A stretch of DNA of 64,000 nt from Mycolicibacterium flavescens (GCF_001722335.1 NZ_MIHA01000003.1:333094-397093), one strand, 5' to 3'. Positions 17,777-27,096 are shown, counted from the first letter of the stretch. The notes: generated by a model not told the origin, from the sequence alone. A program made the numbers and translations.

Positions 17777-17912
17777 AGTGTGCCGCCACGCTGCAAAACC
17801 GGTAAATAGGGGTAGTCCAGCGCGGGCGGCCATGCAACTAAACGACCGCCTTAACTTGGACTGTTAGTGTCGAACGGGTTTTTCGGGTCCTGCAGGTAAA
17901 AGGAGGCACGGT

Positions 17913-19109
17913 TTGAACCGCGCTGTCGCGCTGCGTATCGCCGCGTGCGGGATCTTGGGGCTGGGGGCCGCCCTGCTGATCGCCGCGCTGTTGCTGTCCA
18001 CCTACACCGAGGGCAAGATCGCCAAGATCCCGCTGGACCTCGACGCCACCCTGGTCAGCGACGGCACCGGGACCGCGTTCAACCCGGCGTCGCTGAACGA
18101 GGAGCGCTTCGTCATCGACCGTGACGTACCGCTGGCGCTGCAGGAGCAGGTCTCGGTGGAGTCGCCGTCGAACGCCGATGTGGTGACGCTTCAGGTCGGC
18201 AGTTCCCTGCGCCGCACCGACCAGCAGCAGGACAACGGGCTGCTGCTGGCGATGGTGGACACCGTGACCGTCAACCGCAGCACCGCCGAGGCGGTGTCCA
18301 GCGAGAGCAACCCGGGCGGCGCGGTGCAGAAGCCGCGCGCCATCGACGACGACAAGCCGCCGACCAACATCGCGCTGCCGCACGAGGGCCTGGCCTACCG
18401 GTTCCCGTTCCACACCGAGAAGAAGACGTACTCGGTGTTCGACCCGATCGCGCAGAAGGCTTACGACGCCAACTACGACGGCGAAGAAGACGTCAACGGG
18501 CTGACCGCCTACAAGTTCACCCAGAACGTCGGCTACGACTCCGACGGCGAGCTGGTCGAGCCCGTCAGGTACGCCTCGCTCTACGAGGATGACGCCGACG
18601 CCGAGGTGACCGCCCGCGCCGCGATGTGGGGTGTGCCGGGCGAACCCGACGAGTCGATCACCATGGCGCGCTACTACGCGGCCAAACGCACCTTCTGGGT
18701 GGACCCGGTGTCGGGCACCATCGTCAAGAAGGAAGACCACGGCTATCACTACTACGCCCGCGAACCCCTCAAGCCCGAGGTGACGTTCGTCGACTACACG
18801 GTGACCTCCAACGAGGAGACGGTCGAGTCGCAGGTGGCCGCCGCCAGCGATGAGCGTGACCGGGTCGCCCTGTGGGGCCGGATCCTGCCGATCACGTTCA
18901 CCGCGACCGGCCTGGTGCTGCTGGTCGGTGGGGCGCTACTCGGGTCGTTCAGCCTGCGCGCCGAATCCGCGCTGATCGATCCCGGCCTCGACGAGGCCGA
19001 TCACGGGTTCTTCGACACCCAGGGCATCCAGGTGCCCGGCGCCGAGGCCAAGACCGAGAAGCTGCCCACCCAGCGGCCCAGCGACCTACCTCCGGACAGA
19101 CCGGTCTGA
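17913..19109 (+). CDS. DUF3068 (PorA-like) membrane protein, Rv0227c-like
   Basis: This 398-residue envelope protein has an N-terminal membrane helix (about 8-30), a long extracytoplasmic domain rich in beta strands, and a second helix near residue 325-350 (LPITFTATGLVLLVGGALLG). A charged cytosolic tail follows. It belongs to DUF3068, found only in mycolate-containing actinobacteria; Rv0227c is the M. tuberculosis counterpart. The start is TTG at 17913, supported by a perfect AGGAGG at 17901-17906 with 6-nt spacing. The following membrane-protein gene begins about 17 bp after its stop. Function is not established; the context points to mycolate or cell-wall transport. Confidence 0.88.
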   Translation: MNRAVALRIAACGILGLGAALLIAALLLSTYTEGKIAKIPLDLDATLVSDGTGTAFNPASLNEERFVIDRDVPLALQEQVSVESPSNADVVTLQVGSSLRRTDQQQDNGLLLAMVDTVTVNRSTAEAVSSESNPGGAVQKPRAIDDDKPPTNIALPHEGLAYRFPFHTEKKTYSVFDPIAQKAYDANYDGEEDVNGLTAYKFTQNVGYDSDGELVEPVRYASLYEDDADAEVTARAAMWGVPGEPDESITMARYYAAKRTFWVDPVSGTIVKKEDHGYHYYAREPLKPEVTFVDYTVTSNEETVESQVAAASDERDRVALWGRILPITFTATGLVLLVGGALLGSFSLRAESALIDPGLDEADHGFFDTQGIQVPGAEAKTEKLPTQRPSDLPPDRPV

Positions 19110-19126
19110 TCCGGGCGCGGTCGTCG

Positions 19127-20764
19127 GTGGTCGCGGCGTACGCGCTGCTGCTCGCCGTTGCGGTGACCGCACCGCTGTTCGCTCCCGGCTATCTGCTGCT
19201 GCGCGACGCGGTGTCCACGCCGCGTTCGTATCAGTCGGATGCGGCGCTGGGCCTGTCGGAGGCCGCGCCGCGCGCGTTGCCGCAGGACTTCTTCGTGGCC
19301 CTGGCCTCCTCGGTGATCGACGGCGGCGTGGTTGTCAAGGTGCTGCTGACCGCCGGGCTGTGGCTGGCCGGCTGGGGCGCGGCCCGGTTGGCGGCGACGG
19401 TGCTGCCGGCGGCGGGCCTGGCCGGGCAGTTCGTGGCGGCGACGCTGGCGGTATGGAATCCCTATGTCGCCGAACGGCTTCTGCAGGGTCACTGGAGCCT
19501 GCTGCTGGGCTACGGATGTCTGCCGTGGGTGGCGGTGGCGATGCTTGGGTTGCGCGCGTCGATGTCGTGGGGTGCGCTCGGCGCGCTGGTGTTCTGGATC
19601 GCGCTGGCCGGGCTGACTCCGACCGGGCTGGTGCTGGCGGCGACGGTCGCCTTGGTGTGTGTTGCGGTTGCCGGGCAAGGGCTTTCGCGCTTTTGGTGCG
19701 CGGCGGTCGGGCTGGGCGCGGCGGTGGTGGCGGCGCTGCCGTGGCTGGTCGCGGCCGCGGTCGCACGCTCGTTGTCGTCGTCGCAGGATCCGGCGGTGGG
19801 CGCGTTCGCGGCGCGCGCCGAACCGGGCCTGGGAACCCTGTTCAGCCTGGCCGGCCTGGGTGGCATCTGGAACAGCGACGCGGTACCGGGCTCGCGCACA
19901 ACACTTTTCGCTGTCGTGGCGACAGCGGTTCTGGTGGGTGTGGTGGTGCTCGGTCTGCCCGCCGCGGTGCGCCGACCGGCGGCGGTGCCGCTGCTGGTGC
20001 TCGCCGGTGTCGCGGTCGTTGTGCCCGCGCTGATGGCGACCGGGCCCGGCCTGGTGGTCACCGAAGCGGTGATCCACACGCTGCCGGGGCTCGGGATCGT
20101 GCGCGACGGGCAGAAGTGGGTGGCGCTGGCGATGCCGGGTTATGCGGTCGCGGGGGCGGGTGCGGTGCTGGCACTGCGACGCATCCCGGCGGCGGCGACG
20201 GCGGCGGTGTGCTGTGCGGCGCTGCTCGCGGTGCTGCCGGACCTGGCCTGGGGGGTGGGCGGCAAGGTGTCGGCGGTGCAGTATCCGCCGGGTTGGGCGC
20301 GGGTGGCGGCGATGGTCAACGCCGACCCGCGGCCGGTGGCGGTGCTGCCGGTCGACAGCATGCGCCGCTTCGACTGGGCCGGTGAGGCACCGGTGCTCGA
20401 TCCCCTGCCGCGCTGGGTCCGCGCCGACGTGCTCAGCACCGGGGACCTGCAGATCGGGTCTCGGACGGTGTACGGCGAGGGGCGGCGCGCGCGCGACGTG
20501 CAAGAGCTGTTGCTGCGTGGGGTGGACCAGAACCTGCTCGCCGACGCCGGTGTCGGATGGGTGGTGGTCGAATCCAACGGGTCGACAGAGCGTTTGGCCT
20601 TGCCGGTCGCCTACACCGACGAGGACGTCACGCTCTACCGGGTGGGCGGGTCGGCGCCGGCAGCCGAGGGTCGGACGATCGTGTTGATCGCGCACCTGGC
20701 GTGGTTGGCAATGCTCGTCGCGGGCGCCGGTGTGGCGCTGCATCACCGTTTCCGGCGTAGATGA
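19127..20764 (+). CDS. Large multispanning membrane protein, Rv0226c-like
   Basis: This roughly 545-residue protein has about 11-12 hydrophobic helices and a C-terminal extracytoplasmic domain (about 380-510) that includes VLPVDSMRRFDWAGEAPVLDPLPRW. It ends in a final helix and a short basic tail, RFRRR. It matches Rv0226c in position and type. The topology resembles GT-C glycosyltransferases, but no catalytic signature is certain. The start is uncertain. GTG 19127 (MVAAYALLLAV) is the first good start after the DUF3068 stop; the M. tuberculosis protein is about 30 residues longer. The gene converges on vapC with 7 bp between the stops. Confidence 0.82.
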   Translation: MVAAYALLLAVAVTAPLFAPGYLLLRDAVSTPRSYQSDAALGLSEAAPRALPQDFFVALASSVIDGGVVVKVLLTAGLWLAGWGAARLAATVLPAAGLAGQFVAATLAVWNPYVAERLLQGHWSLLLGYGCLPWVAVAMLGLRASMSWGALGALVFWIALAGLTPTGLVLAATVALVCVAVAGQGLSRFWCAAVGLGAAVVAALPWLVAAAVARSLSSSQDPAVGAFAARAEPGLGTLFSLAGLGGIWNSDAVPGSRTTLFAVVATAVLVGVVVLGLPAAVRRPAAVPLLVLAGVAVVVPALMATGPGLVVTEAVIHTLPGLGIVRDGQKWVALAMPGYAVAGAGAVLALRRIPAAATAAVCCAALLAVLPDLAWGVGGKVSAVQYPPGWARVAAMVNADPRPVAVLPVDSMRRFDWAGEAPVLDPLPRWVRADVLSTGDLQIGSRTVYGEGRRARDVQELLLRGVDQNLLADAGVGWVVVESNGSTERLALPVAYTDEDVTLYRVGGSAPAAEGRTIVLIAHLAWLAMLVAGAGVALHHRFRRR

Positions 20765-20771
20765 TCGGTTC

Positions 20772-21176
20772 TCACACGGCGACAACGCGAATCAGATCGT
20801 CGAGCCCCCTGAAGTCATCGGCGTTGCGCGTGTACAGATCCAGTTGATGCGCGTGCGCAGTCGCAGCGATCAGAAGGTTGGCGAATCGCTTTCGCGGCGT
20901 GCGTCGCTTGGCAACCGCAGCGGCCACCACAAGTGAGTAGCTACGGACAGCGGCGGTGTCGAAGGAGATGGGCTCGAAAAGCGATTCCACTTCTTGCAGG
21001 CGAGTCTGACGCTTGGCAGCCTCGCTCGGGTCGGCGGCGAGGAGCGGGCCCGCGGCGAGTTCAGCGGCTGTCACGGCCGAGATCGCCACCTCGTCCGGCA
21101 GGGACGCTACGACAACCGGGTCATGCCAGTCGATCACGATCGACGTGTCCAGTAACCCCGCGGCACGCCCAGCCAC
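20772..21176 (-). CDS. vapC: PIN-domain toxin VapC
   Basis: This 134-residue PIN-domain ribonuclease is probably a VapC toxin. The acidic active-site residues are visible: LLDTSIVIDW near the N terminus, TAAELAAG in the middle and YTRNADDFRGL near the C terminus. VapC toxins cleave tRNA or rRNA and are held inactive by the antitoxin. The start is GTG at 21176, which overlaps neither gene but lies only 1 bp after the antitoxin stop at 21178, so the pair is coupled. The pair is absent from the equivalent place in M. tuberculosis and sits beside a decayed gene fragment, so it looks acquired. Confidence 0.9.
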   Translation of the reverse strand: MAGRAAGLLDTSIVIDWHDPVVVASLPDEVAISAVTAAELAAGPLLAADPSEAAKRQTRLQEVESLFEPISFDTAAVRSYSLVVAAAVAKRRTPRKRFANLLIAATAHAHQLDLYTRNADDFRGLDDLIRVVAV

Positions 21177-21177
21177 G

Positions 21178-21426
21178 CTAAACGCCCTGATCGATCGCGT
21201 GGTCCAGCTCAGCGCGGAACTTGCGGTGGTCGATGCGTACCCCCGTCGACGCCAGCCTTGCGATCTCGTCACGGGAGACGAAGGTGCGGCGCCCGCCCCG
21301 GATCGGACGCAGTTCGGCCACCGGTTCGCCGTTTCGCGTCACAACGAAGGTCTCACCCGCGGTCACCGCATCGATGACCTTCGCGTTCTCGTTACGCAAG
21401 TCGCGCTGGGGGATCGTACGCCTCAT
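21178..21426 (-). CDS. vapB: Antitoxin of the VapBC pair (Phd/YefM-like)
   Basis: This 82-residue antitoxin has an N-terminal Phd/YefM-like DNA-binding fold (RRTIPQRDLRNENAKVIDAV, then GETFVVTRNGEPVAEL). The C-terminal tail would wrap the toxin (RIDHRKFRAELDHAID). It should neutralise the downstream VapC and repress its own promoter. ATG at 21426 follows a palindrome 9 bp upstream. It is the first gene of the pair and ends 1 bp before vapC. Confidence 0.88.
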   Translation of the reverse strand: MRRTIPQRDLRNENAKVIDAVTAGETFVVTRNGEPVAELRPIRGGRRTFVSRDEIARLASTGVRIDHRKFRAELDHAIDQGV

Positions 21427-21435
21427 CGGGCCAGT

Positions 21436-21452
21436 GTAGCAACGTATGCTAC
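21436..21452. promoter_or_regulatory. Operator-like palindrome before the antitoxin gene
   Basis: GTAGCA-ACGTA-TGCTAC is a perfect 6-bp inverted repeat with a 5-bp spacer, 9 bp upstream of the antitoxin ATG. A further GCTACGC follows at 21458-21464. Autoregulation by antitoxin binding is usual for such pairs. Confidence 0.6.
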
Positions 21453-21470
21453 GCTGCGCTACGCTCGATT

Positions 21471-21541
21471 AGACGACGCCGCTCGGGTTCCTTCCGGCAT
21501 GCACGGACTCCAGCACCGCACGCATCGCAGAAGTGCCTTGC
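21471..21541 (-). pseudogene. Duplicated 3' end of the glycosyltransferase gene
   Basis: This 71-bp stretch matches 21761-21831 at 60 of 71 positions by hand count. Read on the minus strand it encodes SAMRAVLESVHAG then RNPSGVV and a stop, against HAGKYLSGVV in the intact gene. It is a decayed second copy of the C-terminal codons of the neighbouring glycosyltransferase, left at the edge of the inserted segment. Confidence 0.85.
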
Positions 21542-21754
21542 AGCCCGGACGGGACACGGCTCTACGTCACCGGCGACGAACTTCTCTACGTCCATGACGC
21601 GGCCAGCGGGGAGATCCTGCAGACGATTGAGATACCCGAAGGAGATAACCAGCTGATCGTCGGCGCGGACGGGACCGTCTATGCCGCGACGCGCAGCGGG
21701 TGGATCCAGACGCTCAGTCCGATCATCGAATCGGGCGGGACCATCAGCGCTTAG
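21542..21754 (+). pseudogene. 5'-truncated beta-propeller (YVTN-like) fragment
   Basis: The forward frame reads SPDGTRLYVTGDELLYVHD, then ASGEILQTIEIPEGDNQLI and GADGTVYAATRSGWIQ. These are repeated blades of a YVTN or quinoprotein-type beta-propeller. The coding pattern begins exactly where the duplicated glycosyltransferase end stops, so the 5' part of the gene has been lost. It ends in a stop at 21754, just before the intact glycosyltransferase gene end. An in-frame ATG at 21533 lies in the duplicate and is unlikely to be a real start. Confidence 0.65.
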
Positions 21755-21758
21755 GGGG

Positions 21759-22919
21759 TCAGACGACGCCGCTCAGGTACTTGCCGGCGTGCACCGACTC
21801 CAGCACCGCGCGCATGGCGGAAGCGCTTTGCTGCCAAGAGAACTCGCCGCACCGGGCGTGCGCCTTGGTGCCCAGCTGTTCGCGCAGCACGCCGTCGGAC
21901 AGCACGTTGCCGAGCGCCTGGACCAGTCCGTCGAAGTCGTCGACCAGCAGGCCGGTCACCCCGTCGACGATCGAGTCGGTCAGCCCGCCCGAGGACCGGT
22001 AGCCGATCGTGGGCACCGCGTGCTGGCCCGCCTCGATGACGGCCAACGCCCAACCCTCTTTCCGGGACGGCAGCACGTGCACCCACGCCTGTTGCAGCAC
22101 ATGGTGTTTGGTCTCGTCGTCGACGTGGCCGTGAAAGGTGACGGCGTCGGAGATGCCCAGCAGCTCGGCATGCTCGACCAGCCGCCGCTCCCACCAGCCG
22201 CCGCCGACAACGTCGAGTTGCAACCCCGGCACGCGAGACCGCAGCGCCGCCACCGCTTCGAGCGCGTCCTCGATCTGCTTGTGCGGCACCAGCCGTGACA
22301 ACACCACCACCCGCGGCGTGGACGCCCGCTCGGCGGTCAACGTCGACGGCGGCGCCTCGTCGAGGCCGTTGCGCACCACCGCGATCTGGCCGGGCCGCAC
22401 GCCCAGCGAGGTGAGATCGCGCGCCGACGGCGGCGACACCGTCACGTACTGGTTGCGGCGATGCGCGCGCGGGGACAGCTTCGATTCGACGAACCATCCG
22501 AGCCGGCCGACCACCGCGCCCGCGACCGGCCACTGCTCGCGGTGGCAGTGGTGCACGAGCACGGCGACCCGCCGCCCGTAGGCCAGCCGGGCCATGAACG
22601 GGATCCCGTTCTGCGTGTCGACCACCACGTCGGGTTTCGCGTGCCGCAGCGGTCCGAGACCGAACCGGGCCAGCACCATCGCCAGGCCCGCCCAGATGTA
22701 GACCGTGTAGCGACCGCCGCCGCGGCTGACCCGCACACCGTCGACGACCTCGCGGCGCGCCGCCCCGGGATAGCTCGCGGTGCGCAACGTCACCTCGACG
22801 CCGGCGGCGACCAGTTGCGCGCCGATGCGCTGCAGGTAGGCCTCGCTGCCGCCGCCCTGCGGGTGACCGGTGTCGCGCCAGCACAGCAGCAACACCGATT
22901 TGAAGGGGCGGGCAGACAT
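21759..22919 (-). CDS. GT4-type glycosyltransferase, Rv0225-like
   Basis: This 386-residue GT-B glycosyltransferase of family 4 type is cytosolic or membrane-associated and would transfer a sugar from a nucleotide donor. The N-terminal half holds the acceptor domain with GHPQGGGSEAYLQRIG. The C-terminal half shows the donor site, with VVVLSRLVPHKQIEDALEA and PSRKEGWALAVIEAGQHAVPTIGY, including the family E-x7-E pattern. Rv0225 has 384 residues. ATG 22919 is chosen; a longer form would overlap the divergent methyltransferase start. Its 3' end is duplicated 290 bp downstream. Acceptor unknown; the setting suggests a cell-envelope glycoconjugate. Confidence 0.9.
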   Translation of the reverse strand: MSARPFKSVLLLCWRDTGHPQGGGSEAYLQRIGAQLVAAGVEVTLRTASYPGAARREVVDGVRVSRGGGRYTVYIWAGLAMVLARFGLGPLRHAKPDVVVDTQNGIPFMARLAYGRRVAVLVHHCHREQWPVAGAVVGRLGWFVESKLSPRAHRRNQYVTVSPPSARDLTSLGVRPGQIAVVRNGLDEAPPSTLTAERASTPRVVVLSRLVPHKQIEDALEAVAALRSRVPGLQLDVVGGGWWERRLVEHAELLGISDAVTFHGHVDDETKHHVLQQAWVHVLPSRKEGWALAVIEAGQHAVPTIGYRSSGGLTDSIVDGVTGLLVDDFDGLVQALGNVLSDGVLREQLGTKAHARCGEFSWQQSASAMRAVLESVHAGKYLSGVV

Positions 22920-22956
22920 CACCGGACAGAGTAGTCGCTGCGTAGGGTTCGAGTTC

Positions 22957-23748
22957 ATGCCCGTCACGCAGCGGTTGGCACGCAGGGCGACGCTGTCGCG
23001 CTCGCTGCGGCTGCTCGGCGCGTTCCGCTTCGAGCAGAGCGATCCGGCCCGCTTCTACGGCGCCCTCGCCGAGGACACCGCCGCGATGGTCGCCGACCTG
23101 TGGCGCGACGCGGTCGGGTCGCCGCCGGACGGCCGGACCGTGCTCGACGTCGGCGGCGGTCCGGGATATTTCTCCGAGGCGTTCGTCGTCACCGGTTTCC
23201 ACTACATCGGCGTCGAACCCGACCCGGCGGAGATGCACGCGGGGCCCGCGCTGACCTCGGACGCGACCTATGTGCGGGCCTCCGGGACCGCGCTGCCGTT
23301 CGCCGACGCCAGCGTCGACGTGTGCCTGTCGTCGAATGTCGCCGAACACGTCGCGCAGCCCTGGCGGATGGGCGCCGAGATGCTGCGGGTGACCCGGCCC
23401 GGCGGCCTGGTGATCCTGTCGTACACGGTGTGGCTGGGGCCGTTCGGCGGCCACGAGACCGGGCTGTGGCACTACCTGGGCGGCGCCCGGGCGGCGCGCC
23501 GCTACACCCGCCGGCACGGTCATCCGCCGAAGAACAACTACGGCTCGTCACTGTTCGCGGTCAGCGCCGCCGACGGGCTCGAATGGGCGCGGAGCACGGG
23601 CGCTCTGCTGGCCGCATTTCCCCGCTACCACCCGCGATGGGCCTGGCCGCTGGCGAAGGTGCCGGTGCTGCGGGAGTTCCTGGTGAGCAACTTGGTGCTG
23701 GTCCTGAGCCCTCAGACTGCAACAGGTTCTCGTTTTGACCCGCGGTAG
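22957..23748 (+). CDS. Class I SAM-dependent methyltransferase, Rv0224c-like
   Basis: This 263-residue protein has the Rossmann-type methyltransferase fold. Motif I is VLDVGGGPGYF (about 66-76), followed by GVEPDPAEM and the motif region GTALPFADASVDVCLSSNV typical of Methyltransf_11 proteins. It should transfer a methyl group from S-adenosylmethionine to an unidentified acceptor. ATG 22957 (MPVTQRLARRATLSRSL) is divergent from the glycosyltransferase with 37 bp between starts, so both probably share regulation. The aldehyde dehydrogenase starts 14 bp after its stop. Matches Rv0224c in place and type. Confidence 0.88.
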   Translation: MPVTQRLARRATLSRSLRLLGAFRFEQSDPARFYGALAEDTAAMVADLWRDAVGSPPDGRTVLDVGGGPGYFSEAFVVTGFHYIGVEPDPAEMHAGPALTSDATYVRASGTALPFADASVDVCLSSNVAEHVAQPWRMGAEMLRVTRPGGLVILSYTVWLGPFGGHETGLWHYLGGARAARRYTRRHGHPPKNNYGSSLFAVSAADGLEWARSTGALLAAFPRYHPRWAWPLAKVPVLREFLVSNLVLVLSPQTATGSRFDPR

Positions 23749-23762
23749 GTAATGTGACGGCC

Positions 23763-25238
23763 ATGACACAGAGCACCGCGTTCAAGACCGAGTGGGACAA
23801 GCTGTTCATCGGCGGTAAGTGGGTCGAACCGGCCACCTCCGACGTGATCGAGGTGCACTCCCCCGCGACCGGTGAACTGGTCGGCAAGGTGCCGCTGGCG
23901 TCGGCCGCCGACGTCGAGGCCGCCTGCGCCGCGGCCCGCAAGGCGTTCGACGAGGGCCCGTGGCCGCACAAGTCACCGCAGGAGCGCGCCGCCGTGCTGG
24001 CCGCCGCGGTCAAGCTGATGGAGGAGCGCGGCGACGAACTGAAGTTCCTGCTGGCCGCCGAGACCGGTCAGCCGCAGACCATCGTCGACATGATGCAGTA
24101 CGGCGCCGCGATGTCGTCGTTCCAGTACTACGCCGGTGCGGCCGACAAGTTCGTGTGGAAGGAGATCCGCGACGGCATCTACGGCCAGACCCTGGTCGTG
24201 CGCGAACCGATCGGCGTCGTCGGCGCCGTCACCGCGTGGAACGTGCCGTTCTTCCTGGCCGCCAACAAGCTGGGGCCCGCGCTGCTGGCCGGCTGCACCA
24301 TTGTGCTCAAGCCGGCCGCCGAGACACCGCTGTCGGTGTTCGCGATGGCCGAGATGTTCGCCGAGGCCGGGCTGCCCGAAGGCGTGCTGTCGATCGTGCC
24401 GGGCGGACCGGAGACCGGCCGGGCGCTGACCGCCAGCGACCTGATCGACAAGTACACGTTCACCGGCAGCTCCGCGGTCGGCAAGGAGATCGCCAAGATC
24501 GCCGCCGAGAAGCTCAAGCCGTGCACGCTGGAACTCGGCGGTAAGTCCGCCGCGATCATCCTCGAGGACGCCGACCTGGACTCCACGCTGCCGATGCTGG
24601 GCTTCTCCGGTGTGATGAACAGCGGTCAGGCGTGCGTCGCGCAGACCCGCATCCTGGCGCCGCGCTCGCGCTACGACGAGGTGGTCGAGAAGGTCGCCAA
24701 CTTCATCTCCGCGATGCCGGTCGGTACCCCCGACGACCCGAACGCCGCGATCGGCCCGCTGATCTCGGAGAAGCAGCGTGACCGCGTCGAGTCCTACATC
24801 AAGAAGGGTGTCGACGAAGGTGCGCGGCTGGTCACCGGCGGCGGCCGCCCCGAGGGCCTGGACAACGGCTGGTTCGTCGAGCCGACGGTGTTCGCCGACG
24901 TCGACAACTCGATGACGATCGCGCAGGAGGAGATCTTCGGCCCCGTGCTGGCGGTGATCCCCTACGAGACCGAAGAGGACGCGATCCGCATCGCCAACGA
25001 CTCGGTGTACGGGCTGGCCGGCTCGGTGTGGACGACCGACAACAAGAAGGCGCTCGAGGTCGCGTCGAAGATCCGCACCGGCACCTACGCGGTCAACATG
25101 TACGCGTTCGATCCCGGCGCCCCGTTCGGCGGCTACAAGAACTCCGGCATCGGCCGCGAGAACGGCCCCGAGGGCATCGAGGCCTACGTCGAGCACAAGA
25201 GCGTGCTGTTGCCGTTCGGCTACACCCCCGAGGACTGA
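23763..25238 (+). CDS. Aldehyde dehydrogenase, Rv0223c-like
   Basis: This 491-residue NAD(P)-dependent aldehyde dehydrogenase oxidises an aldehyde to its acid. The catalytic C291 lies in SGQACVAQT and the general base E257 in TLELGGKSA. The cofactor motif FTGSSAVGKEIAK and the C-terminal GAPFGGYKNSGIGRE are also present. I chose ATG 23763; GTG 23754 is an alternative. M. tuberculosis Rv0223c has 487 residues. A sequence one base off the KstR consensus (23718-23731) lies 31 bp upstream inside the methyltransferase gene. Substrate unknown. Confidence 0.92.
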   Translation: MTQSTAFKTEWDKLFIGGKWVEPATSDVIEVHSPATGELVGKVPLASAADVEAACAAARKAFDEGPWPHKSPQERAAVLAAAVKLMEERGDELKFLLAAETGQPQTIVDMMQYGAAMSSFQYYAGAADKFVWKEIRDGIYGQTLVVREPIGVVGAVTAWNVPFFLAANKLGPALLAGCTIVLKPAAETPLSVFAMAEMFAEAGLPEGVLSIVPGGPETGRALTASDLIDKYTFTGSSAVGKEIAKIAAEKLKPCTLELGGKSAAIILEDADLDSTLPMLGFSGVMNSGQACVAQTRILAPRSRYDEVVEKVANFISAMPVGTPDDPNAAIGPLISEKQRDRVESYIKKGVDEGARLVTGGGRPEGLDNGWFVEPTVFADVDNSMTIAQEEIFGPVLAVIPYETEEDAIRIANDSVYGLAGSVWTTDNKKALEVASKIRTGTYAVNMYAFDPGAPFGGYKNSGIGRENGPEGIEAYVEHKSVLLPFGYTPED

Positions 25239-25260
25239 GCCCCTCCGCGCCGAGCGCTGT

Positions 25261-27096
25261 TTAGAAGGCCGCCTCGGGTAGCTCCATGACCGTCAGATCG
25301 ACGTTGTCGACGATCCGCCGTTCGGCGGTCAGCCGCGGTAACACGTTGGCCGCGAAGAAATCCGCGGCGGCGACCTTGCCGGCGTAGAACGCGCGGTCGC
25401 CCTCGGCGGGACCCTCGTCCAGGGCGACCAGGGCGATCTCGGCCTGCACGAGCAGCAGCCAGCCGATCACCAGGTCGCCGACCGCCATCAGGAACGGCAC
25501 CGACTGCAACCCGAGCCGGTACAACTGTCGGGCGTCCTCCTGCGCCGAGAGCAGATAACCCGTCAGCGTCGCCGCCATCGCCTGCACGTCCTGCAGCGCG
25601 GTCGCCAGAAGCGCTCGGCCACCGGCCAATTCGGTGCGGCCTGACTCGGCGCCGACGAACTGCTGGATCTGACCGGCCAGGTGCGCCAGCGCCGCACCCT
25701 GATCGCGGGCGATCTTGCGGAAGAAGAAGTCCTGCGCCTGGATCGCGGTGGTGCCCTCGTAGAGCGAGTCGATCTTGGCGTCGCGGATGTACTGCTCGAC
25801 CGGATAGTCCTGCAGGAAGCCCGAACCCCCGAAGGTCTGCAGCGACTCGGTCAGGCACTGATACGCCCGTTCGGACCCGACGCCCTTGACGATCGGCAGC
25901 AGCAGGTCGTTGATCCGGTTCGCCATGTCGGCGTCGGCACCCGAAACCAGCTGCGCCGCAACCGGGTCCTGGTGCGCGGCGGTGTACAGGTACAGCGCCC
26001 GCAGGCCCTCCGCGTAGGACTTCTGCGTCATCAGGGCCCTGCGCACGTCGGGGTGGTGGATGATCGTCACGCGTGGGGCCAGCTTGTCGGTCATCTGCGT
26101 CATGTCCGCGCCCTGCACCCGCGTCTTGGCGTAGTCCAGCGCGTTCAGGTAGCCGGTGGACAGCGTCGCGATCGCCTTGGTGCCCACCATCATCCGGGCA
26201 TATTCGATGACCCGGAACATCTGCGCGATCCCGTTGTGGGTGTCGTTGACCAGCCACCCGACCGCGGGCACGCCGTGCTGCCCGAAGGTCAGCTCGCACG
26301 TCGCCGACACCTTCAGCCCCATCTTGTGCTCGAGGCCGGTGACGAACACCCCGTTGCGCTCGCCGAGCTCGCCGGTCTGCGGGTCGAAATGGAACTTCGG
26401 TACCAGGAACAGGCTCAGTCCCTTGGTGCCCGGGCCCGCTCCCTCGGGCCGGGCCAGCACGACGTGCATGATGTTCTCGAACAGGTCGTCGGTGTCGCCG
26501 TTGGTGATGAACCGCTTCACCCCGTCGAGATGCCATGTGCCGTCGGGTTGTTCGACGGCCTTGGTGCGCCCGGCGCCCACGTCCGAACCCGCATCGGGTT
26601 CGGTGAGCACCATCGTCGCGCCCCAGTTGCGCTCGATCATCAGCGCGGCCCAGTGCCGCTGCTGTTCGTTGCCGATGCCGTGCAGGATCTCGGCCATCTT
26701 CGAACCGGCCTGGTACATGAACGCCGCCGGTTGCGCGCCGAGTGCGAGTTCGTTGATCGCCCACTCCACGGTGGCGGGCGCGGACACCCCGCCGATGGCC
26801 TCGGGTACGCCCACCCGGAACCACTCGCCCTGGTGCCAGGCGCGGAACGACTTCTTGAACGCCTCCGGCAGCGTCACGGTGTGCGCCGCGGGGTCGAACG
26901 TCGGCGGATGGCGGTCGCCGTCGGCGAACGACTCGGCCAGCGGGCCTTCGGCCTGGCGGGCCGCCTCGTCGAGCATCTGTCGTACCGAATCGACGTCGAG
27001 GTCGGCGAACTCGCCGGTCGCCAGGACCTTCTCCAGCTGCAGCACCTCGAACAGGTTGAACTCGAGGTCGCGTACGTTGCTCCTGTAGTGGCCCAT
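25261..27096 (-). CDS. Acyl-CoA dehydrogenase, FadE5 type
   Basis: This 611-residue FAD-dependent acyl-CoA dehydrogenase introduces an alpha-beta double bond into acyl-CoA in beta-oxidation. It has the long architecture of mycobacterial FadE5 (Rv0244c, also 611): a distinct N-terminal [22 protein letters not shown] and substrate segments ([49 protein letters not shown]), and an extra C-terminal domain from about residue 460. In M. tuberculosis fadE5 is next to fadA2; here the FadE5-type gene lies 23 kb away, so it may be a moved copy or a paralogue. ATG 27096 has a purine-rich GGAAGGA upstream. Two palindromes lie in the leader. Confidence 0.9.
   Translation of the reverse strand: MGHYRSNVRDLEFNLFEVLQLEKVLATGEFADLDVDSVRQMLDEAARQAEGPLAESFADGDRHPPTFDPAAHTVTLPEAFKKSFRAWHQGEWFRVGVPEAIGGVSAPATVEWAINELALGAQPAAFMYQAGSKMAEILHGIGNEQQRHWAALMIERNWGATMVLTEPDAGSDVGAGRTKAVEQPDGTWHLDGVKRFITNGDTDDLFENIMHVVLARPEGAGPGTKGLSLFLVPKFHFDPQTGELGERNGVFVTGLEHKMGLKVSATCELTFGQHGVPAVGWLVNDTHNGIAQMFRVIEYARMMVGTKAIATLSTGYLNALDYAKTRVQGADMTQMTDKLAPRVTIIHHPDVRRALMTQKSYAEGLRALYLYTAAHQDPVAAQLVSGADADMANRINDLLLPIVKGVGSERAYQCLTESLQTFGGSGFLQDYPVEQYIRDAKIDSLYEGTTAIQAQDFFFRKIARDQGAALAHLAGQIQQFVGAESGRTELAGGRALLATALQDVQAMAATLTGYLLSAQEDARQLYRLGLQSVPFLMAVGDLVIGWLLLVQAEIALVALDEGPAEGDRAFYAGKVAAADFFAANVLPRLTAERRIVDNVDLTVMELPEAAF

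Noticed and set aside
21533..21754. Intact 73-residue gene
   Set aside because: The ATG lies inside the duplicated glycosyltransferase end and the product covers only part of a propeller, so a truncated relic is more likely.
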